Shown: positions 47,124-57,489, counted from the stretch's first letter. The stretch: DNA of 64,000 nucleotides from Escherichia ruysiae (GCF_902498915.1 NZ_CABVLQ010000001.1); one strand, 5' to 3'. Translations and numbers: made by a program. Notes: generated from the sequence alone by a model not told the origin.

Positions 47124-48443
47124 TTAACTACCCCAACGACTTTGCAGATAACTAACGGCTTGTTGGGTCTGTGGCTTATTAAGGTAATCTTCGCGGAACA
47201 GAATCGTGCCGCTAATTTCGGGTACAGCATCGTTAAGATCAAGCTGCTTTTTTAGTTCTGGCACGCCGCCGTTAACCATCCAGTCAGGTTCTATCTTTGA
47301 GGGTTCACCCACTTTATAGAAGGCAATACCGATATATAGACGGGTTTTGGTCGGTTTGACGACATCTGCCCACCATTTTGCCAGTACGTCATAGCGTGCT
47401 GCGCTACGTGAGAAAGGCCAGTAAATTTGTGGGGCAATATAATCCAGTAAACCATGTTCTACCCAACGGCGGGTATCTGCATAGGATTCGTCATAGGCTG
47501 CTGCGCCTCGTGTATCGGAACCGAGCGGATCGTGTGATCGGTTGCGCCAGACGCCAGCCGGGCTAACGCCAAATTCAACCTCTGGCTTAATGCTTTTGAT
47601 GGTGTGCGATACCTTTGCAATTAATTGCTGAGTATTGTTGCGCCGCCAGTCTGCTTTTGATGCAAAAGCTCTCCCATATTTGCGGTACGTCTCGTTATCG
47701 TTCAGCAGCGAACCCGGTGATTCAGTATAGAAATAATCGTCGAACTGCACGCCATCTATCGGATAACGGGAAACCACTTCCGCAACTATTGATGTGATCC
47801 AATCCTGAACCTCAGGGATACCAGGGTCGAGAACAAAACGGTCGCCCGACGTTCTGATCCAGTCGCGATGCTGCACGTAGACACTGGCTGGTTGCTGTGA
47901 CAGGGTGCTATTCAATTCCCTGATAGTTCCGGGTTTTGTATTAACCGACACGCGGTAGGGATTAAACCATGCGTGCACTTTCATCCCACGCTTGTGGGCT
48001 TCGTCGAGCATAAATTGCAGCGGATCGTAACCTGGATCTTCACCAATCTTGCCGGTCAGAAGATCGGACCACGGTAAAATTTTCGATGGCCAAAGGGCTG
48101 TACCATCGGGCTTTACCTGGAAAAAGACCGTATTTATGCCGAGACGTTGTAGATGATCTAACTTGTCAATCATCGCCTGTTGTTGTGCGCGGGCTCGGCT
48201 GGTGGGGTTACTGATATTAACCGAGGAAACGGGGGGCCAGTCGAGGCGAGAGACAGTAGCCAGCCAGATACCTCGCATCGGCTGCGCTGGTTGATGTGTT
48301 GTCGCTGGTGGTTTTGAACCTGCTGGTGGTGTAGTTATTGGCGTTGGCGGTGTGGTCTTACAACTACACAGTAAAAGAGCCAGAGCAACGAGTGTGGCTG
48401 GCTTTTTGATCGTTAATTTCACGTTTCGGGAGCAGATATCCAT
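47124..48443 (-). CDS. digH: Divisome-localised glycosyl hydrolase-like lipoprotein DigH
   Basis: Outer-membrane lipoprotein (formerly yddW) that cleaves denuded peptidoglycan glycan strands. 439 residues from the ATG at 48443 (MDICSRNVKL). Lipobox region ALLLCSC, then a proline/threonine-rich linker (about 30-55). The GHL10-type TIM-barrel follows, starting RGIWLATVSRLDWP, with VQFDDYFY and SPAGVWRNRSHD. An upstream in-frame ATG at 48500 is less consistent with a lipoprotein signal. Confidence 0.92.
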   Translation of the reverse strand: MDICSRNVKLTIKKPATLVALALLLCSCKTTPPTPITTPPAGSKPPATTHQPAQPMRGIWLATVSRLDWPPVSSVNISNPTSRARAQQQAMIDKLDHLQRLGINTVFFQVKPDGTALWPSKILPWSDLLTGKIGEDPGYDPLQFMLDEAHKRGMKVHAWFNPYRVSVNTKPGTIRELNSTLSQQPASVYVQHRDWIRTSGDRFVLDPGIPEVQDWITSIVAEVVSRYPIDGVQFDDYFYTESPGSLLNDNETYRKYGRAFASKADWRRNNTQQLIAKVSHTIKSIKPEVEFGVSPAGVWRNRSHDPLGSDTRGAAAYDESYADTRRWVEHGLLDYIAPQIYWPFSRSAARYDVLAKWWADVVKPTKTRLYIGIAFYKVGEPSKIEPDWMVNGGVPELKKQLDLNDAVPEISGTILFREDYLNKPQTQQAVSYLQSRWGS

Positions 48444-48521
48444 ATATGCTGGTTTCCGGTAAACAGATGTGTTGCTCATTCTCGTACTTATCTGGGGCAA
48501 GTCAATACGATAACAGGTACG

Positions 48522-48551
48522 AAAAAGGGAGCGATTAACTATCGCTCCCTT
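48522..48551 (-). terminator. Rho-independent terminator after gadC
   Basis: AAGGGAGCGAT (48525-48535) pairs with ATCGCTCCCTT (48541-48551) around TAACT; on the minus strand the stem runs into a T-tract. Confidence 0.87.
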
Positions 48552-48573
48552 GTCTTATCCCCTTCAGAGATGG

Positions 48574-50109
48574 TTAATGTTTCTTATCGTTCATCACAAT
48601 ATAGTGCGGTGAACGAGCACGTGGATGCAGGAAGAAGTGACCTTTCGGTGCGTTCTGGCTGTTAATTGGCTCCAGTGTCACACCGGTATTCGCTTTGCCT
48701 TTACGATCGTGGATGGCATAGAGAATAAAGGGCAGGGCAAGTACCACCAGGAAGCTAACGACCAGTAATTCGACATACATATCGGTAGAGTCACCCTGGA
48801 TATTATCCGGCGGCAGGAAGGAAACAATAAACGCCATGATTGAGGTCAGCAGGCCGACAATAGCTACAACCAGTTTCACGCCTTTACCACCAGGGATATT
48901 AAATGTGCGTTTTAAGTCAGGATGTTTAAGGACTAACACAATGTAGCCAATAAACAGCATGAAATAAGCACACAGATAAATCACCACCGTCAGCGCCAGT
49001 GCGATCAGGAAGGACATGTTGTTACCACCACCGGTATTGGTGAGGATAATCAAGGCGATAGAGGTAATCACTAGCTGAGAAATAACCAGAGTGACCGGCA
49101 CGCCATTTTTGTTCATTTTGGCGAACGCTGGAGGTAGCAGGTTTTTCTGCGCTGTGACATACATCCCGCGAGAAGGACCGACAATCCAGGAGGCGATTTC
49201 TGCCAGAACACCCAGCAGCAGCAGTGCGGAGATCACGCGAACCGTCCACTCAATTTCCGGTGCCACATGGGACATCAGAACGGTAAAGGTTTGCATTACC
49301 CCAGCGGACAGATTGATTTCATTACCCGGAATGACCATCGCAATGGACAAACCACCAACCGAGCTTAAACAGATTGCCGCCACCATCAGCAATAACATTG
49401 CCAGCGGATAATCTCGCCCCGGATTGCTCATTTCATTGACGTGGGTTGCGGAGGCTTCTACACCCATATAACTCAATATAAAGGCAACAAACACAACCAG
49501 GGTGCCAACTTTAGAGAAATCCGGGAAGAAGGTTTTTGCATCCATTTCGATAGCAACTGGCGCACCGGAGTGCAGATAAATCGCCGCTAATGCAATCAAA
49601 ATAAATGCGGGTAACAGGATACCGGCAAAGAAGCCGACTTTAGCAATTCGCGCTGTATATTTAGTACCGCCAAACTGAGTTAATGCCAGAACCCAAAGAA
49701 TGATGAGTGCCGCAATGGTTTTTGTTACCGGGTCTTCATTCAGTGCTGGCCATTTAAGAATGTAGGAGAGTGCCCCTAACACGAAATAGAGCATCGGAAT
49801 AAAGCCGATAGCGATTTGCAGATAGCCAAATGAGATCGCTGCAAATCCCCATTTTAACCCCAGGGTATTCGATACCCAGGCGAAAACGCCGCCTTCCTCC
49901 CAACCGTCCACGGTAGCCATTTCCGCAGCACAGAGTCCAACGGGGATAAACCATAAAATCCCGCCTAATAGCAGGAAGAAAACTAATGAAAAACCGGATG
50001 TTGCAAAGGTAGGGTATTCATAAACAGCCATTACCATCGATGCCGTAATAGCGAAGAACCCAAGTAATGTTAGCTGCTTAGCTTTACCTGTCTGTACTGA
50101 TGTAGCCAT
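48574..50109 (-). CDS. gadC: Glutamate/GABA antiporter GadC
   Basis: Exchanges external glutamate for cytoplasmic GABA in acid resistance system 2. APC-superfamily carrier, 511 residues, 12 hydrophobic helices. The C-terminal plug that blocks the channel above pH 6.5 is present (about 470-511, ending HYIVMNDKKH). Downstream of gadB on the same strand. Confidence 0.96.
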   Translation of the reverse strand: MATSVQTGKAKQLTLLGFFAITASMVMAVYEYPTFATSGFSLVFFLLLGGILWFIPVGLCAAEMATVDGWEEGGVFAWVSNTLGLKWGFAAISFGYLQIAIGFIPMLYFVLGALSYILKWPALNEDPVTKTIAALIILWVLALTQFGGTKYTARIAKVGFFAGILLPAFILIALAAIYLHSGAPVAIEMDAKTFFPDFSKVGTLVVFVAFILSYMGVEASATHVNEMSNPGRDYPLAMLLLMVAAICLSSVGGLSIAMVIPGNEINLSAGVMQTFTVLMSHVAPEIEWTVRVISALLLLGVLAEIASWIVGPSRGMYVTAQKNLLPPAFAKMNKNGVPVTLVISQLVITSIALIILTNTGGGNNMSFLIALALTVVIYLCAYFMLFIGYIVLVLKHPDLKRTFNIPGGKGVKLVVAIVGLLTSIMAFIVSFLPPDNIQGDSTDMYVELLVVSFLVVLALPFILYAIHDRKGKANTGVTLEPINSQNAPKGHFFLHPRARSPHYIVMNDKKH

Positions 50110-50217
50110 ATTTTCCCCCTAAAACGGTATTCCTGTCGGAACCGCGCCTGTCTTGTTCTGAAGCGTATTCAGAGCAATATTTTCCATTGCTAATGCCAGT
50201 GAACAGACTTTGGAATT

Positions 50218-50245
50218 TGTCCCGAAACGAGAGCGTTCCGGGACA
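50218..50245 (-). terminator. Hairpin between gadB and gadC
   Basis: TGTCCCG (50218-50224) pairs with CGGGACA (50239-50245), with inner AACG/CGTT pairing. It lies inside the gadBC transcription unit and could lower gadC expression relative to gadB. Confidence 0.55.
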
Positions 50246-50265
50246 CCGTTACCACTTAAACGTTA

Positions 50266-51666
50266 TCAGGTATGTTTAAAGCTGTTCTGCTGGGCAATAC
50301 CCTGCAGTTTCGGGTGATCGCTGAGATATTTCAGGGAGGCTTTGTAGTCTTCCAGCAACAGTTCAGCGAAGTCCATTTCGAAACCACGACGGCACATAAT
50401 ACGCATCACCACAATGTCGGTGGCTTCACCGCCGAGGGTAAAGGCCGGAACCTGCCAGCCGCGCAGACGCAGACGTTCAGAGAGGTCATACAGGGTGTAT
50501 CCCGGATTTTCCCCGTCTTTCAGTTTGAAGCAGACCGCTGGGATACCTTCGTCCGGGCGACCTGTACAGATGAACTCATACGGCCCCAGTTTAGCGATTT
50601 CATCCGCCAGGTAAGTGGCGACCTGGTAAGAGGCGTTTTGTACTTTGGTGTAGCCTTCGCGACCAAGGCGCAGGAATTCATAGTATTGCGCAATCACCTG
50701 ACCGGCAGGGCGAGAGAAGTTGATGGCGAAAGTCCCGATTTGCCCGCCAAGATAGTCAACGTTGAACACCAGTTCTTTCGGCAGTGCTTCTTCATCACGC
50801 CAGATAACCCAGCCGCAGCCCAGCGGAGCCAGACCGAATTTATGGCCTGAAGCACTGATCGATTTCACGCGCGGCAGGCGGAAGTCCCAGACAATATCCG
50901 GAGCCACGAACGGTGCCAGGAAGCCACCGCTGGCGGCGTCGATGTGCATGTCGATGTCGATACCGGTGTCGGCTTGGAATTTATCCAGCGCATCGTGCAG
51001 CGGTTGCGGGAACTCATAGTTACCGGTGTAGGTCACACCAAAAGTCGGCACCACGCCGATGGTGTTTTCGTCGCAGGCTTCAATCATGCGTTTCGGATCC
51101 ATGAACAACTGACCGGGGCGCATAGGGATCTCGCGCAGTTCCACATCCCAGTAGCGGGCAAATTTATGCCAGCAGATTTGCACCGGCCCGCACACCAGGT
51201 TGGGTTTATCGGTCGGTTTACCTGCGGCTTCCATTCGTTTGCGCCAACGCCATTTCATTGCCATCCCGCCGAGCATACAGGCCTCGGAAGAACCAATGGT
51301 GTTGGTGCCAACGGCCTGACCGTTTTTCGGCGCAGGCGCGTGCCACAGGTCGGCAACCATGTTTACACAACGCAGGTCAATAGCTGCGGACTGCGGATAT
51401 TCTTCTTTATCGATCCAGTTTTTGTTGATCGACAGATCCATCAGCTTATGAACATTTTCGTCGTCCCAGGTCTGGCAAAATGTGGCAAGGTTTTGTCGGG
51501 CATTGCCATCCAGGTATAATTCATCATTGATAATCTGGAATGCGATGTCATCGCGCATTTCGTGCAGCGGAAAACGTTTAGATTCCGCGATAGTGGAAAT
51601 AGATTTCGCACCAAAACGTGAATCGAGTAGTTCTGACCTTAAATCCGTTACTTGCTTCTTATCCAT
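50266..51666 (-). CDS. gadB: Glutamate decarboxylase beta
   Basis: PLP enzyme that consumes a proton while converting glutamate to GABA at low pH. 466 residues from the ATG at 51666 (MDKKQVTDLR), with AAGGAGT upstream on its strand. The PLP lysine is in SASGHKFGLAP (Lys276 of the family). The C-terminal GIAQQNSFKHT that folds into the active site at neutral pH is intact. A GadE box lies about 80 bp upstream. Confidence 0.96.
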   Translation of the reverse strand: MDKKQVTDLRSELLDSRFGAKSISTIAESKRFPLHEMRDDIAFQIINDELYLDGNARQNLATFCQTWDDENVHKLMDLSINKNWIDKEEYPQSAAIDLRCVNMVADLWHAPAPKNGQAVGTNTIGSSEACMLGGMAMKWRWRKRMEAAGKPTDKPNLVCGPVQICWHKFARYWDVELREIPMRPGQLFMDPKRMIEACDENTIGVVPTFGVTYTGNYEFPQPLHDALDKFQADTGIDIDMHIDAASGGFLAPFVAPDIVWDFRLPRVKSISASGHKFGLAPLGCGWVIWRDEEALPKELVFNVDYLGGQIGTFAINFSRPAGQVIAQYYEFLRLGREGYTKVQNASYQVATYLADEIAKLGPYEFICTGRPDEGIPAVCFKLKDGENPGYTLYDLSERLRLRGWQVPAFTLGGEATDIVVMRIMCRRGFEMDFAELLLEDYKASLKYLSDHPKLQGIAQQNSFKHT

Positions 51667-51746
51667 TTCAAACTCCTTAAAATGATTGGATCGCATTAAA
51701 AAAAGTAGGATTTATCGATAAAGTAAGCAAGCGTAATGGCTTGGGT

Positions 51747-51766
51747 TTTAAATAACAAAATCCTAA
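51747..51766 (-). promoter_or_regulatory. GAD box (GadE binding site) of gadB
   Basis: The minus strand reads TTAGGATTTTGTTATTTAAA, an exact match to the 20-bp GadE box known from gadA and gadBC. It is 81-100 bp upstream of the gadB start codon. Confidence 0.92.
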
Positions 51767-52375
51767 CCGATTTTTGATTTTCGGAATAAGTGCAGTGTAT
51801 TTTTCATAATTAATTACAATGAGATACAACAGTTTCCGATAAGGGGTTTTGAGTGATATGTTGTTATTTTTTCTGTGATTTTACTACGCGCCATGATTAT
51901 CACATAAAAATCAGCTCGTAAAATATCATTATTCGCTCGTCATTAATTTATGAAAGCGATGGATAAGATTGTCAAATAACAAAGGTTATTACTGAAATCT
52001 CTGCCAACCATGCTGGCGGGTGAGGTTTTTATTCCTTCAGCAATAGTCCAGTATAGATGTATGCAGATAATGACTATGCGAAAAATTAAGTAATGTCTAT
52101 CGCGAGTGATTAAGATATTTCCTAATCGAAGAACACATGACTATAAATGAGGATTGGCATACCACCGAAGGCTTATTGACTTATTTTGACTGAAATGCCT
52201 TTCCGCTATAAAAGGCCAGTAACGATACCTAAACAATCCAATTCTAAATAACCAGGTAACCATAATTTAGTCAGCATCCAATAGAACTTGCCCCTTTATA
52301 TTAGCTCTTGCACAAAAAGCTAAATTCATATTTACAAACAAAAATATAATCCCGGCCCTGTCACCAGACGAGTTA
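51767..52375. other. Long AT-rich intergenic region between gadB and the adhesin gene
   Basis: Divergent control region. Beyond the GAD box it has no coding frame I can support. A weak sigma-70-like promoter facing right is possible: TTGACT at 52186-52191 and TATAAA at 52207-52212, 15 bp apart, which would give a leader of about 320 bases before the adhesin ATG. The junction between backbone and island sequence lies somewhere here. Confidence 0.45.
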
Positions 52376-52422
52376 TTGCAACCACTGAATATTCAGGGTG
52401 GCGATGCGCTTTCTTTCATAAA

Positions 52423-52470
52423 GGTATTTCCTTTTCTGCGGAAAAGGAAACCGGGAAATACCCGGTTTTT
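52423..52470 (+). promoter_or_regulatory. Adhesin leader: hairpin plus terminator with alternative pairing
   Basis: TTTCCTTTTC (52427-52436) pairs perfectly with GAAAAGGAAA (52441-52450) around TGCG. Next to it AAACCGGG (52448-52455) pairs with CCCGGTTT (52461-52468) and is followed by T, a typical intrinsic terminator 68 bp before the adhesin start. In addition GGTATTTCC (52423-52431) is exactly complementary to GGAAATACC (52454-52462); forming that 9-bp helix would break both other stems. Either a simple terminator or an attenuator. A further palindrome, CTGAATATTCAG, lies upstream at about 52385-52396. Confidence 0.65.
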
Positions 52471-52537
52471 CTGACAAGCAAACATTTTATTTGCGTTTGC
52501 TTATGTTCGTTAATTCGTTCATCAGGAAATTATCTCA

Positions 52538-55500
52538 ATGTCACGTTTTAAAAAAGCTAATAAACAACCACGCTTTCGTTATTCAGCCCTGGCTCACTGC
52601 GTGGCGTGGGCAAACATCTCTATTCAGGTTCTTTTTCCACTGGCTGTCACCTTTACGCCGACAATGACGGCGCGAGCGGCTCTGCCTCGTCTAAGTACGG
52701 AAAATACTGCGGTTGCGACTGACAATAATGCAGAAAAAAATATCGCGTCGTTTGCCGCGAATGCCGGTAAATTTTTAAGCAGTCAGCCGGATAGCGATGC
52801 GACACGCAATTTTGTTACCGGAATGGCCACAGCTAAGGCTACCCAGGAAATCCAGGAGTGGCTTGGAAAATATGGTACGGCGCGTGTCAAATTGAATGTC
52901 GATAAAGATTTCTCGCTGAAGGACTCTTCGCTGGAAATGCTTTATCCGATTTATGATACGCCTTCAGACATGCTGTTCACTCAGGGGGCAATACATCGTA
53001 CCGACGATCGTACTCAGTCAAATATTGGTTTCGGCTGGCGTCATTTTTCAGGCAATGACTGGATGGCGGGGCTGAACACATTTATCGATCATGATTTATC
53101 CCGTAGTCATACCCGTATTGGCGTTGGTGCGGAATACTGGCGCGATTATCTGAAACTGAGTGCCAATGGTTATATTCGGGCTTCTGGCTGGAAAAAATCG
53201 CCGGATATTGAGGATTATCAAGAGCGTCCGGCTAATGGTTGGGATATCCGCGCAGAGGGATATTTACCGGCATGGCCGCAGCTTGGCGCAAGCCTGATGT
53301 ATGAACAATATTATGGCGATGAGGTAGGGCTGTTTGGTAAAGATAAGCGCCAGAAAGACCCACATGCCATTTCTGCTGAGGTGAACTATACGCCAGTGCC
53401 TCTTCTGACACTGAGTGCAGAGCACAAGCAGGGCAAGAGCGGTCAGAATGACACTCGCTTTGGCCTGGAAGTTAACTACCGGTTTGGCGAGCCTCTGGAG
53501 AAACAACTCGATACGGATAGCATTCGCGAGCGTCGGGTACTCGCAGGCAGCCGTTATGATCTGGTTGAACGTAATAACAATATTGTTCTTGAGTATCGCA
53601 AAGCTGAGGTGATCCGTATTGCTCTGCCTGATCGTATTGAAGGTAAGGGCGGACAGACGGTTTCGCTTGGTCTTGTAGTCAGCAAAGCAACTCACGGTCT
53701 GAAAAATGTGCAATGGGAAGCGCCGTCCTTGCTGGCTGCAGGCGGTAAAATTACCGGTCAGGGTAACCAGTGGCAAGTGACGCTTCCGGCTTATCAGGCA
53801 GGCAAAGACAATTATTACGCAATTTCTGCGGTCGCATACGATAACAAAGGCAATGCCTCAAAACGCGTACAGACTGCAGTGGTTATCACCGGGGCAGGTA
53901 TGAGCGCCGAGCGCACTACGTTAACGCTTGACGGTCAGAGCCGTATCCAAATGCTTGCTAACGGGAGTGCGCAAAAGCCGCTGGTTCTGTCTCTGCGAGA
54001 CGCCGAAGGGCAGCCAATCACGGGTATGAAAGATCAGATCAAAACTGAACTGACGTTTAAACCTGCCGGAAACATCGTAACGCGGGGCATTAAGTCTGCT
54101 AAATCACAGGCGCAACCAACTCTGGGGGAGATCACCGAAACAGAAGCCGGGGTGTACCAGTCGGTCTTCACCACCGGTACGCAATCAGGTGAAGCAACCA
54201 TTACGGTGAGCGTTGATGGCATGAGCAAAACCGTCACTGCTGAACTGCGTGCCACTATGATGGATGTGACAAAATCGACTCTGAGCGTGAATGAGTCGTC
54301 AGGTGACGTGGTTGCCAATGGTCAGCAATCCTACACGCTGACGCTTACTGCCGTGGATACCGATGGCAACCCTGTAACGGGAGAAGCCAGCCGCCTGCGA
54401 TTTGTTCCACAGGACAGCAATGGCGTTACCATTGGCAGCATTTCGGAGATAAACCCAGGGGTTTACAGCGCCACGGTTTCTTCAACCCGCGCCGGAAACA
54501 TTGTTGTGCGTGCTTTTAGCGAGCAGTATCAGTTGGGAACGTTACAACAAACGCTGAAGTTTGTCGCCGGACCGCTTGATACAGCGCATTCAACCATCAC
54601 CCTGAACCCGGATAAACCGGTAGTTGGTGGCACGCTTACAGCTATCTGGGCAGCAAAAGATGCCTATGACAACCCGGTGACCGGTCTCACTCCAGATACA
54701 CCGTCATTAACGGGGACTGCCGCTGCGGGTTCTTCCGTTTCAGGCTGGACGGATAATGGCGACGGGACGTGGACTGCGCAGATTTCTCTGGGTACTACGG
54801 CGGGTGAATTAATTGTTATGCCGAAGATCAACGGTCAGGATGCTGCAGCTAATGCGGCGAAAGTGACTGTGGTAGCTGATGCTTTATCTTCAGGCCAGTC
54901 GAAAGTATCCGTTGCAGCGGATCGCGTAAAAGCAGGGGAAAGCACGACTGTGACGCTTGTGGCAAAAGATGCGCATGGTAACGCAATCAGCGGTCTTTCC
55001 CTGTCGACAAGCCTGACGGGAGCTGCGTCTGAAGGGGCGAACGTTTCCAACTGGAGCGAGCAAGGCGATGGTTCCTATGTCGCTACGCTGACCACCGGCG
55101 GAAAGACAGGTGATCTTCGCATTATGCCGTTATTCAACGGCCAGCCAGCAGCCACCGACGCCGCGCAGTTGACTGTCGTCGCGGGCGATCAGGCAGTTTC
55201 TACTTCAACGCTGACAGTAAAAGATGCCAACCTTGCTATTGAAAGCACGACGGAACTGACTTTCTCCGCCAGAGACCAGTTTGGAAACGCGCTTACCGAT
55301 ATCGACACCGCTAAACTTGGCGCATCGCTTTCCGGTGACGCTGCGTCTGGTAGTTCAGTTACAGGCTGGAGCCATAAAGGCAACGGCGAATACACGGCTG
55401 TTCTGCGTTCGGGAACGCGGGCAGGCGCGCTGAACATTATGCCGCAGATCGATGGCAAAAACGCTACAGCACAGGCAACTCCGGTTAACGTTAAAGCGGG

Positions 55501-57421
55501 GACTATTGCGGTTGACCACTCGGAAATGACCGTTTCAAAAACGTCGATTACCGCAGGCGAAAGCATCACGCTGACGCTGACTGTGAAGGATAAATTCGGC
55601 AACGCAATCACCGGTATTACACCGGAAACACCGCAATTTGGTGGTGATGCATACAACGTCAACCAGCAGCGCCCATCCGTCAGTCAGTGGACGGAGAAGG
55701 GCAATGGAACCTATACGGCGATGCTGACTGCTGGCGCAACGGGAGTTGGTGAGCTGACCATCATGCCGCGCGTTGATGGCGCTGATGCTCTGAAGCAGGC
55801 GGTTTCTGTCACCATCGCCGCCGGGGAGATGTCGTTAGTGAACTCCATGCTTGTTGCAGATAATGAAGCCCCGATGATCAAAACGACGACACAATTGACC
55901 TTCACGGCGAAGGATGCGAACGGTAACCTTGTAAGTGGTCTGAAACCTGATGCTCCAGAATTTAGTGGCGTAGCCAGCACAGGGACGGAACAACCTTCGG
56001 CAGGAACCTGGACGGAACAAAGCAATGGCACCTATGTTACGACGTTAACCACAGGCTCTGCAGCCGGTCAACTGGTTATCTGGCCTCGAGTGAATGGCAA
56101 AGATGCTGCTTCGAAACCACTACTGCTGAACGTTGTGGGTAACGCTTCTGAGGCTAACATTCACGATATTTCAGTGAATGTTGATAACCAACTGGCTGAT
56201 GGACAGTCCGCCAACAAGGTTACCCTGACCGTAACAGATTCCTATGGTAACCCGTTGCAGGATCAAACGGTAACACTGACTCTGCCTGAGGGAGTGAGCA
56301 GCAAGACAGGGAATACGGTAACAACGAATGCGGCAGGTAAAGCCGATATTGAGCTGATGTCCACAGTTGCCGGGGAACACACAATCACAGTCTCGGTGAA
56401 TAAAAATCAGAAGACTGCCACGGTGAAGTTCAAAGCGGATGCCAAAACCGGTCAGGCAAGCCTTCAGGTTGATACCGTCGATCAAAAAGCAGCAAACGGC
56501 AAAGATGCCTTTACGCTGACGGCAACTGTTGAGGATAAAAACGGCAACCCTGTTCCCGGAACTATGGTCGCCTTTAATCTGCCTCGGGGCGTCACACCGC
56601 TTAATGACGAGAGTACCTGGGTGAAGACCAGCGATGAAGGTAAAGCCGAGCTGCGAGTCGTTTCTGTGACTGCGGGAACGTATGCAATCACCGCAACGGC
56701 AGGAAATGACCAGATGTCGGATGCGCAGAGCATCACGTTTGTGGCTGACAAGGCTACGGCAACCATCTCGAGTATTGAGGTGATTGGCAACCGTGCACTG
56801 GCAGATGGTAAAGCCAAACAGACTTATAAAGTTACGGTTACTGATGCCAATAACAACCTTGTGCAAGGTAGTGAAGTGACGCTGACCGCCAGCCCGGCAA
56901 CATTAGATCTGGAGCCGAACGGGACTGCAACAACTAATGAGCAAGGGCAGGCTATATTCACCGCTTCTACCACTAAAGCGGCGATATATACGCTAACAGC
57001 GAAAGTGAATCGGACCGACGGTCAGGTATCGACGAAAACTGCCGAATCCAGATTCGTTGCGGATGATAAAAATGCAGTACTTGCTGCATCATCTGATGTA
57101 AAAGAACTGGTAGCAGACGGAGTGGCGACCGCAACGCTGGATGTTACTCTGATGTCGGCTGGCAACCCTGTTGGGGGAAATATGTGGGTCGACATTAAGG
57201 CTCCGGAAGGCGTGACGGAGAATGATTACCAGTTCTTGCCGTCGAAAGCTGACCATTTCGTGAACGGGAAAATCACACGTAAATTCAGTACCACTAAGCC
57301 TGGGGAATATACATTTACATTCAACACTCTGACGTATGGTGGGTACGAAATGCAGCCTGTGACGGTGACTATTAACGCTGTGAAAGCTGCTACTGAAGAA
57401 GGTGAGGAGGCAGTAAAATAA
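52538..57421 (+). CDS. fdeC: FdeC-like inverse autotransporter adhesin (intimin/invasin family)
   Basis: Surface adhesin of 1627 residues. Long signal peptide (about 1-48, basic extended N-region, ending TARA-A). Inverse autotransporter beta-barrel (about 90-350; NIGFGWRHF, NTFIDHDLSRSHTRIGVGAEYW, YYGDEVGLFG). Linker domain (about 350-450), then eleven tandem Ig-like (Big_1-type) domains of about 100 residues, recognised by repeats of the form DxxGNxxxG and closing strands such as VTVVAD. No C-type lectin tip. The N-terminal half closely matches K-12 FdeC/EaeH as I remember it (about 1416 residues), but this protein has about two extra Ig-like repeats and lies next to gadB rather than beside the ecp locus. 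It may be a relocated fdeC or a paralogue. Confidence 0.9.
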   Translation: MSRFKKANKQPRFRYSALAHCVAWANISIQVLFPLAVTFTPTMTARAALPRLSTENTAVATDNNAEKNIASFAANAGKFLSSQPDSDATRNFVTGMATAKATQEIQEWLGKYGTARVKLNVDKDFSLKDSSLEMLYPIYDTPSDMLFTQGAIHRTDDRTQSNIGFGWRHFSGNDWMAGLNTFIDHDLSRSHTRIGVGAEYWRDYLKLSANGYIRASGWKKSPDIEDYQERPANGWDIRAEGYLPAWPQLGASLMYEQYYGDEVGLFGKDKRQKDPHAISAEVNYTPVPLLTLSAEHKQGKSGQNDTRFGLEVNYRFGEPLEKQLDTDSIRERRVLAGSRYDLVERNNNIVLEYRKAEVIRIALPDRIEGKGGQTVSLGLVVSKATHGLKNVQWEAPSLLAAGGKITGQGNQWQVTLPAYQAGKDNYYAISAVAYDNKGNASKRVQTAVVITGAGMSAERTTLTLDGQSRIQMLANGSAQKPLVLSLRDAEGQPITGMKDQIKTELTFKPAGNIVTRGIKSAKSQAQPTLGEITETEAGVYQSVFTTGTQSGEATITVSVDGMSKTVTAELRATMMDVTKSTLSVNESSGDVVANGQQSYTLTLTAVDTDGNPVTGEASRLRFVPQDSNGVTIGSISEINPGVYSATVSSTRAGNIVVRAFSEQYQLGTLQQTLKFVAGPLDTAHSTITLNPDKPVVGGTLTAIWAAKDAYDNPVTGLTPDTPSLTGTAAAGSSVSGWTDNGDGTWTAQISLGTTAGELIVMPKINGQDAAANAAKVTVVADALSSGQSKVSVAADRVKAGESTTVTLVAKDAHGNAISGLSLSTSLTGAASEGANVSNWSEQGDGSYVATLTTGGKTGDLRIMPLFNGQPAATDAAQLTVVAGDQAVSTSTLTVKDANLAIESTTELTFSARDQFGNALTDIDTAKLGASLSGDAASGSSVTGWSHKGNGEYTAVLRSGTRAGALNIMPQIDGKNATAQATPVNVKAGTIAVDHSEMTVSKTSITAGESITLTLTVKDKFGNAITGITPETPQFGGDAYNVNQQRPSVSQWTEKGNGTYTAMLTAGATGVGELTIMPRVDGADALKQAVSVTIAAGEMSLVNSMLVADNEAPMIKTTTQLTFTAKDANGNLVSGLKPDAPEFSGVASTGTEQPSAGTWTEQSNGTYVTTLTTGSAAGQLVIWPRVNGKDAASKPLLLNVVGNASEANIHDISVNVDNQLADGQSANKVTLTVTDSYGNPLQDQTVTLTLPEGVSSKTGNTVTTNAAGKADIELMSTVAGEHTITVSVNKNQKTATVKFKADAKTGQASLQVDTVDQKAANGKDAFTLTATVEDKNGNPVPGTMVAFNLPRGVTPLNDESTWVKTSDEGKAELRVVSVTAGTYAITATAGNDQMSDAQSITFVADKATATISSIEVIGNRALADGKAKQTYKVTVTDANNNLVQGSEVTLTASPATLDLEPNGTATTNEQGQAIFTASTTKAAIYTLTAKVNRTDGQVSTKTAESRFVADDKNAVLAASSDVKELVADGVATATLDVTLMSAGNPVGGNMWVDIKAPEGVTENDYQFLPSKADHFVNGKITRKFSTTKPGEYTFTFNTLTYGGYEMQPVTVTINAVKAATEEGEEAVK

Positions 57422-57454
57422 TTTCTCCCGGAATGAAAAATTCGCTGTAATAAA

Positions 57455-57489
57455 GAATAATGGCGTTGACATTCTCAACGCCATTATTC
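57455..57489. terminator. Bidirectional terminator hairpin between adhesin and AraC genes
   Basis: A perfect 15-bp stem (57455-57469 with 57475-57489) with a 5-base loop lies between the convergent stop codons. Confidence 0.82.

Noticed and set aside
53400..57400. Ig-like repeats of the adhesin considered as a DNA repeat array
   Set aside because: The repeats are diverged protein domains within one frame, not a tandem DNA repeat or CRISPR array.
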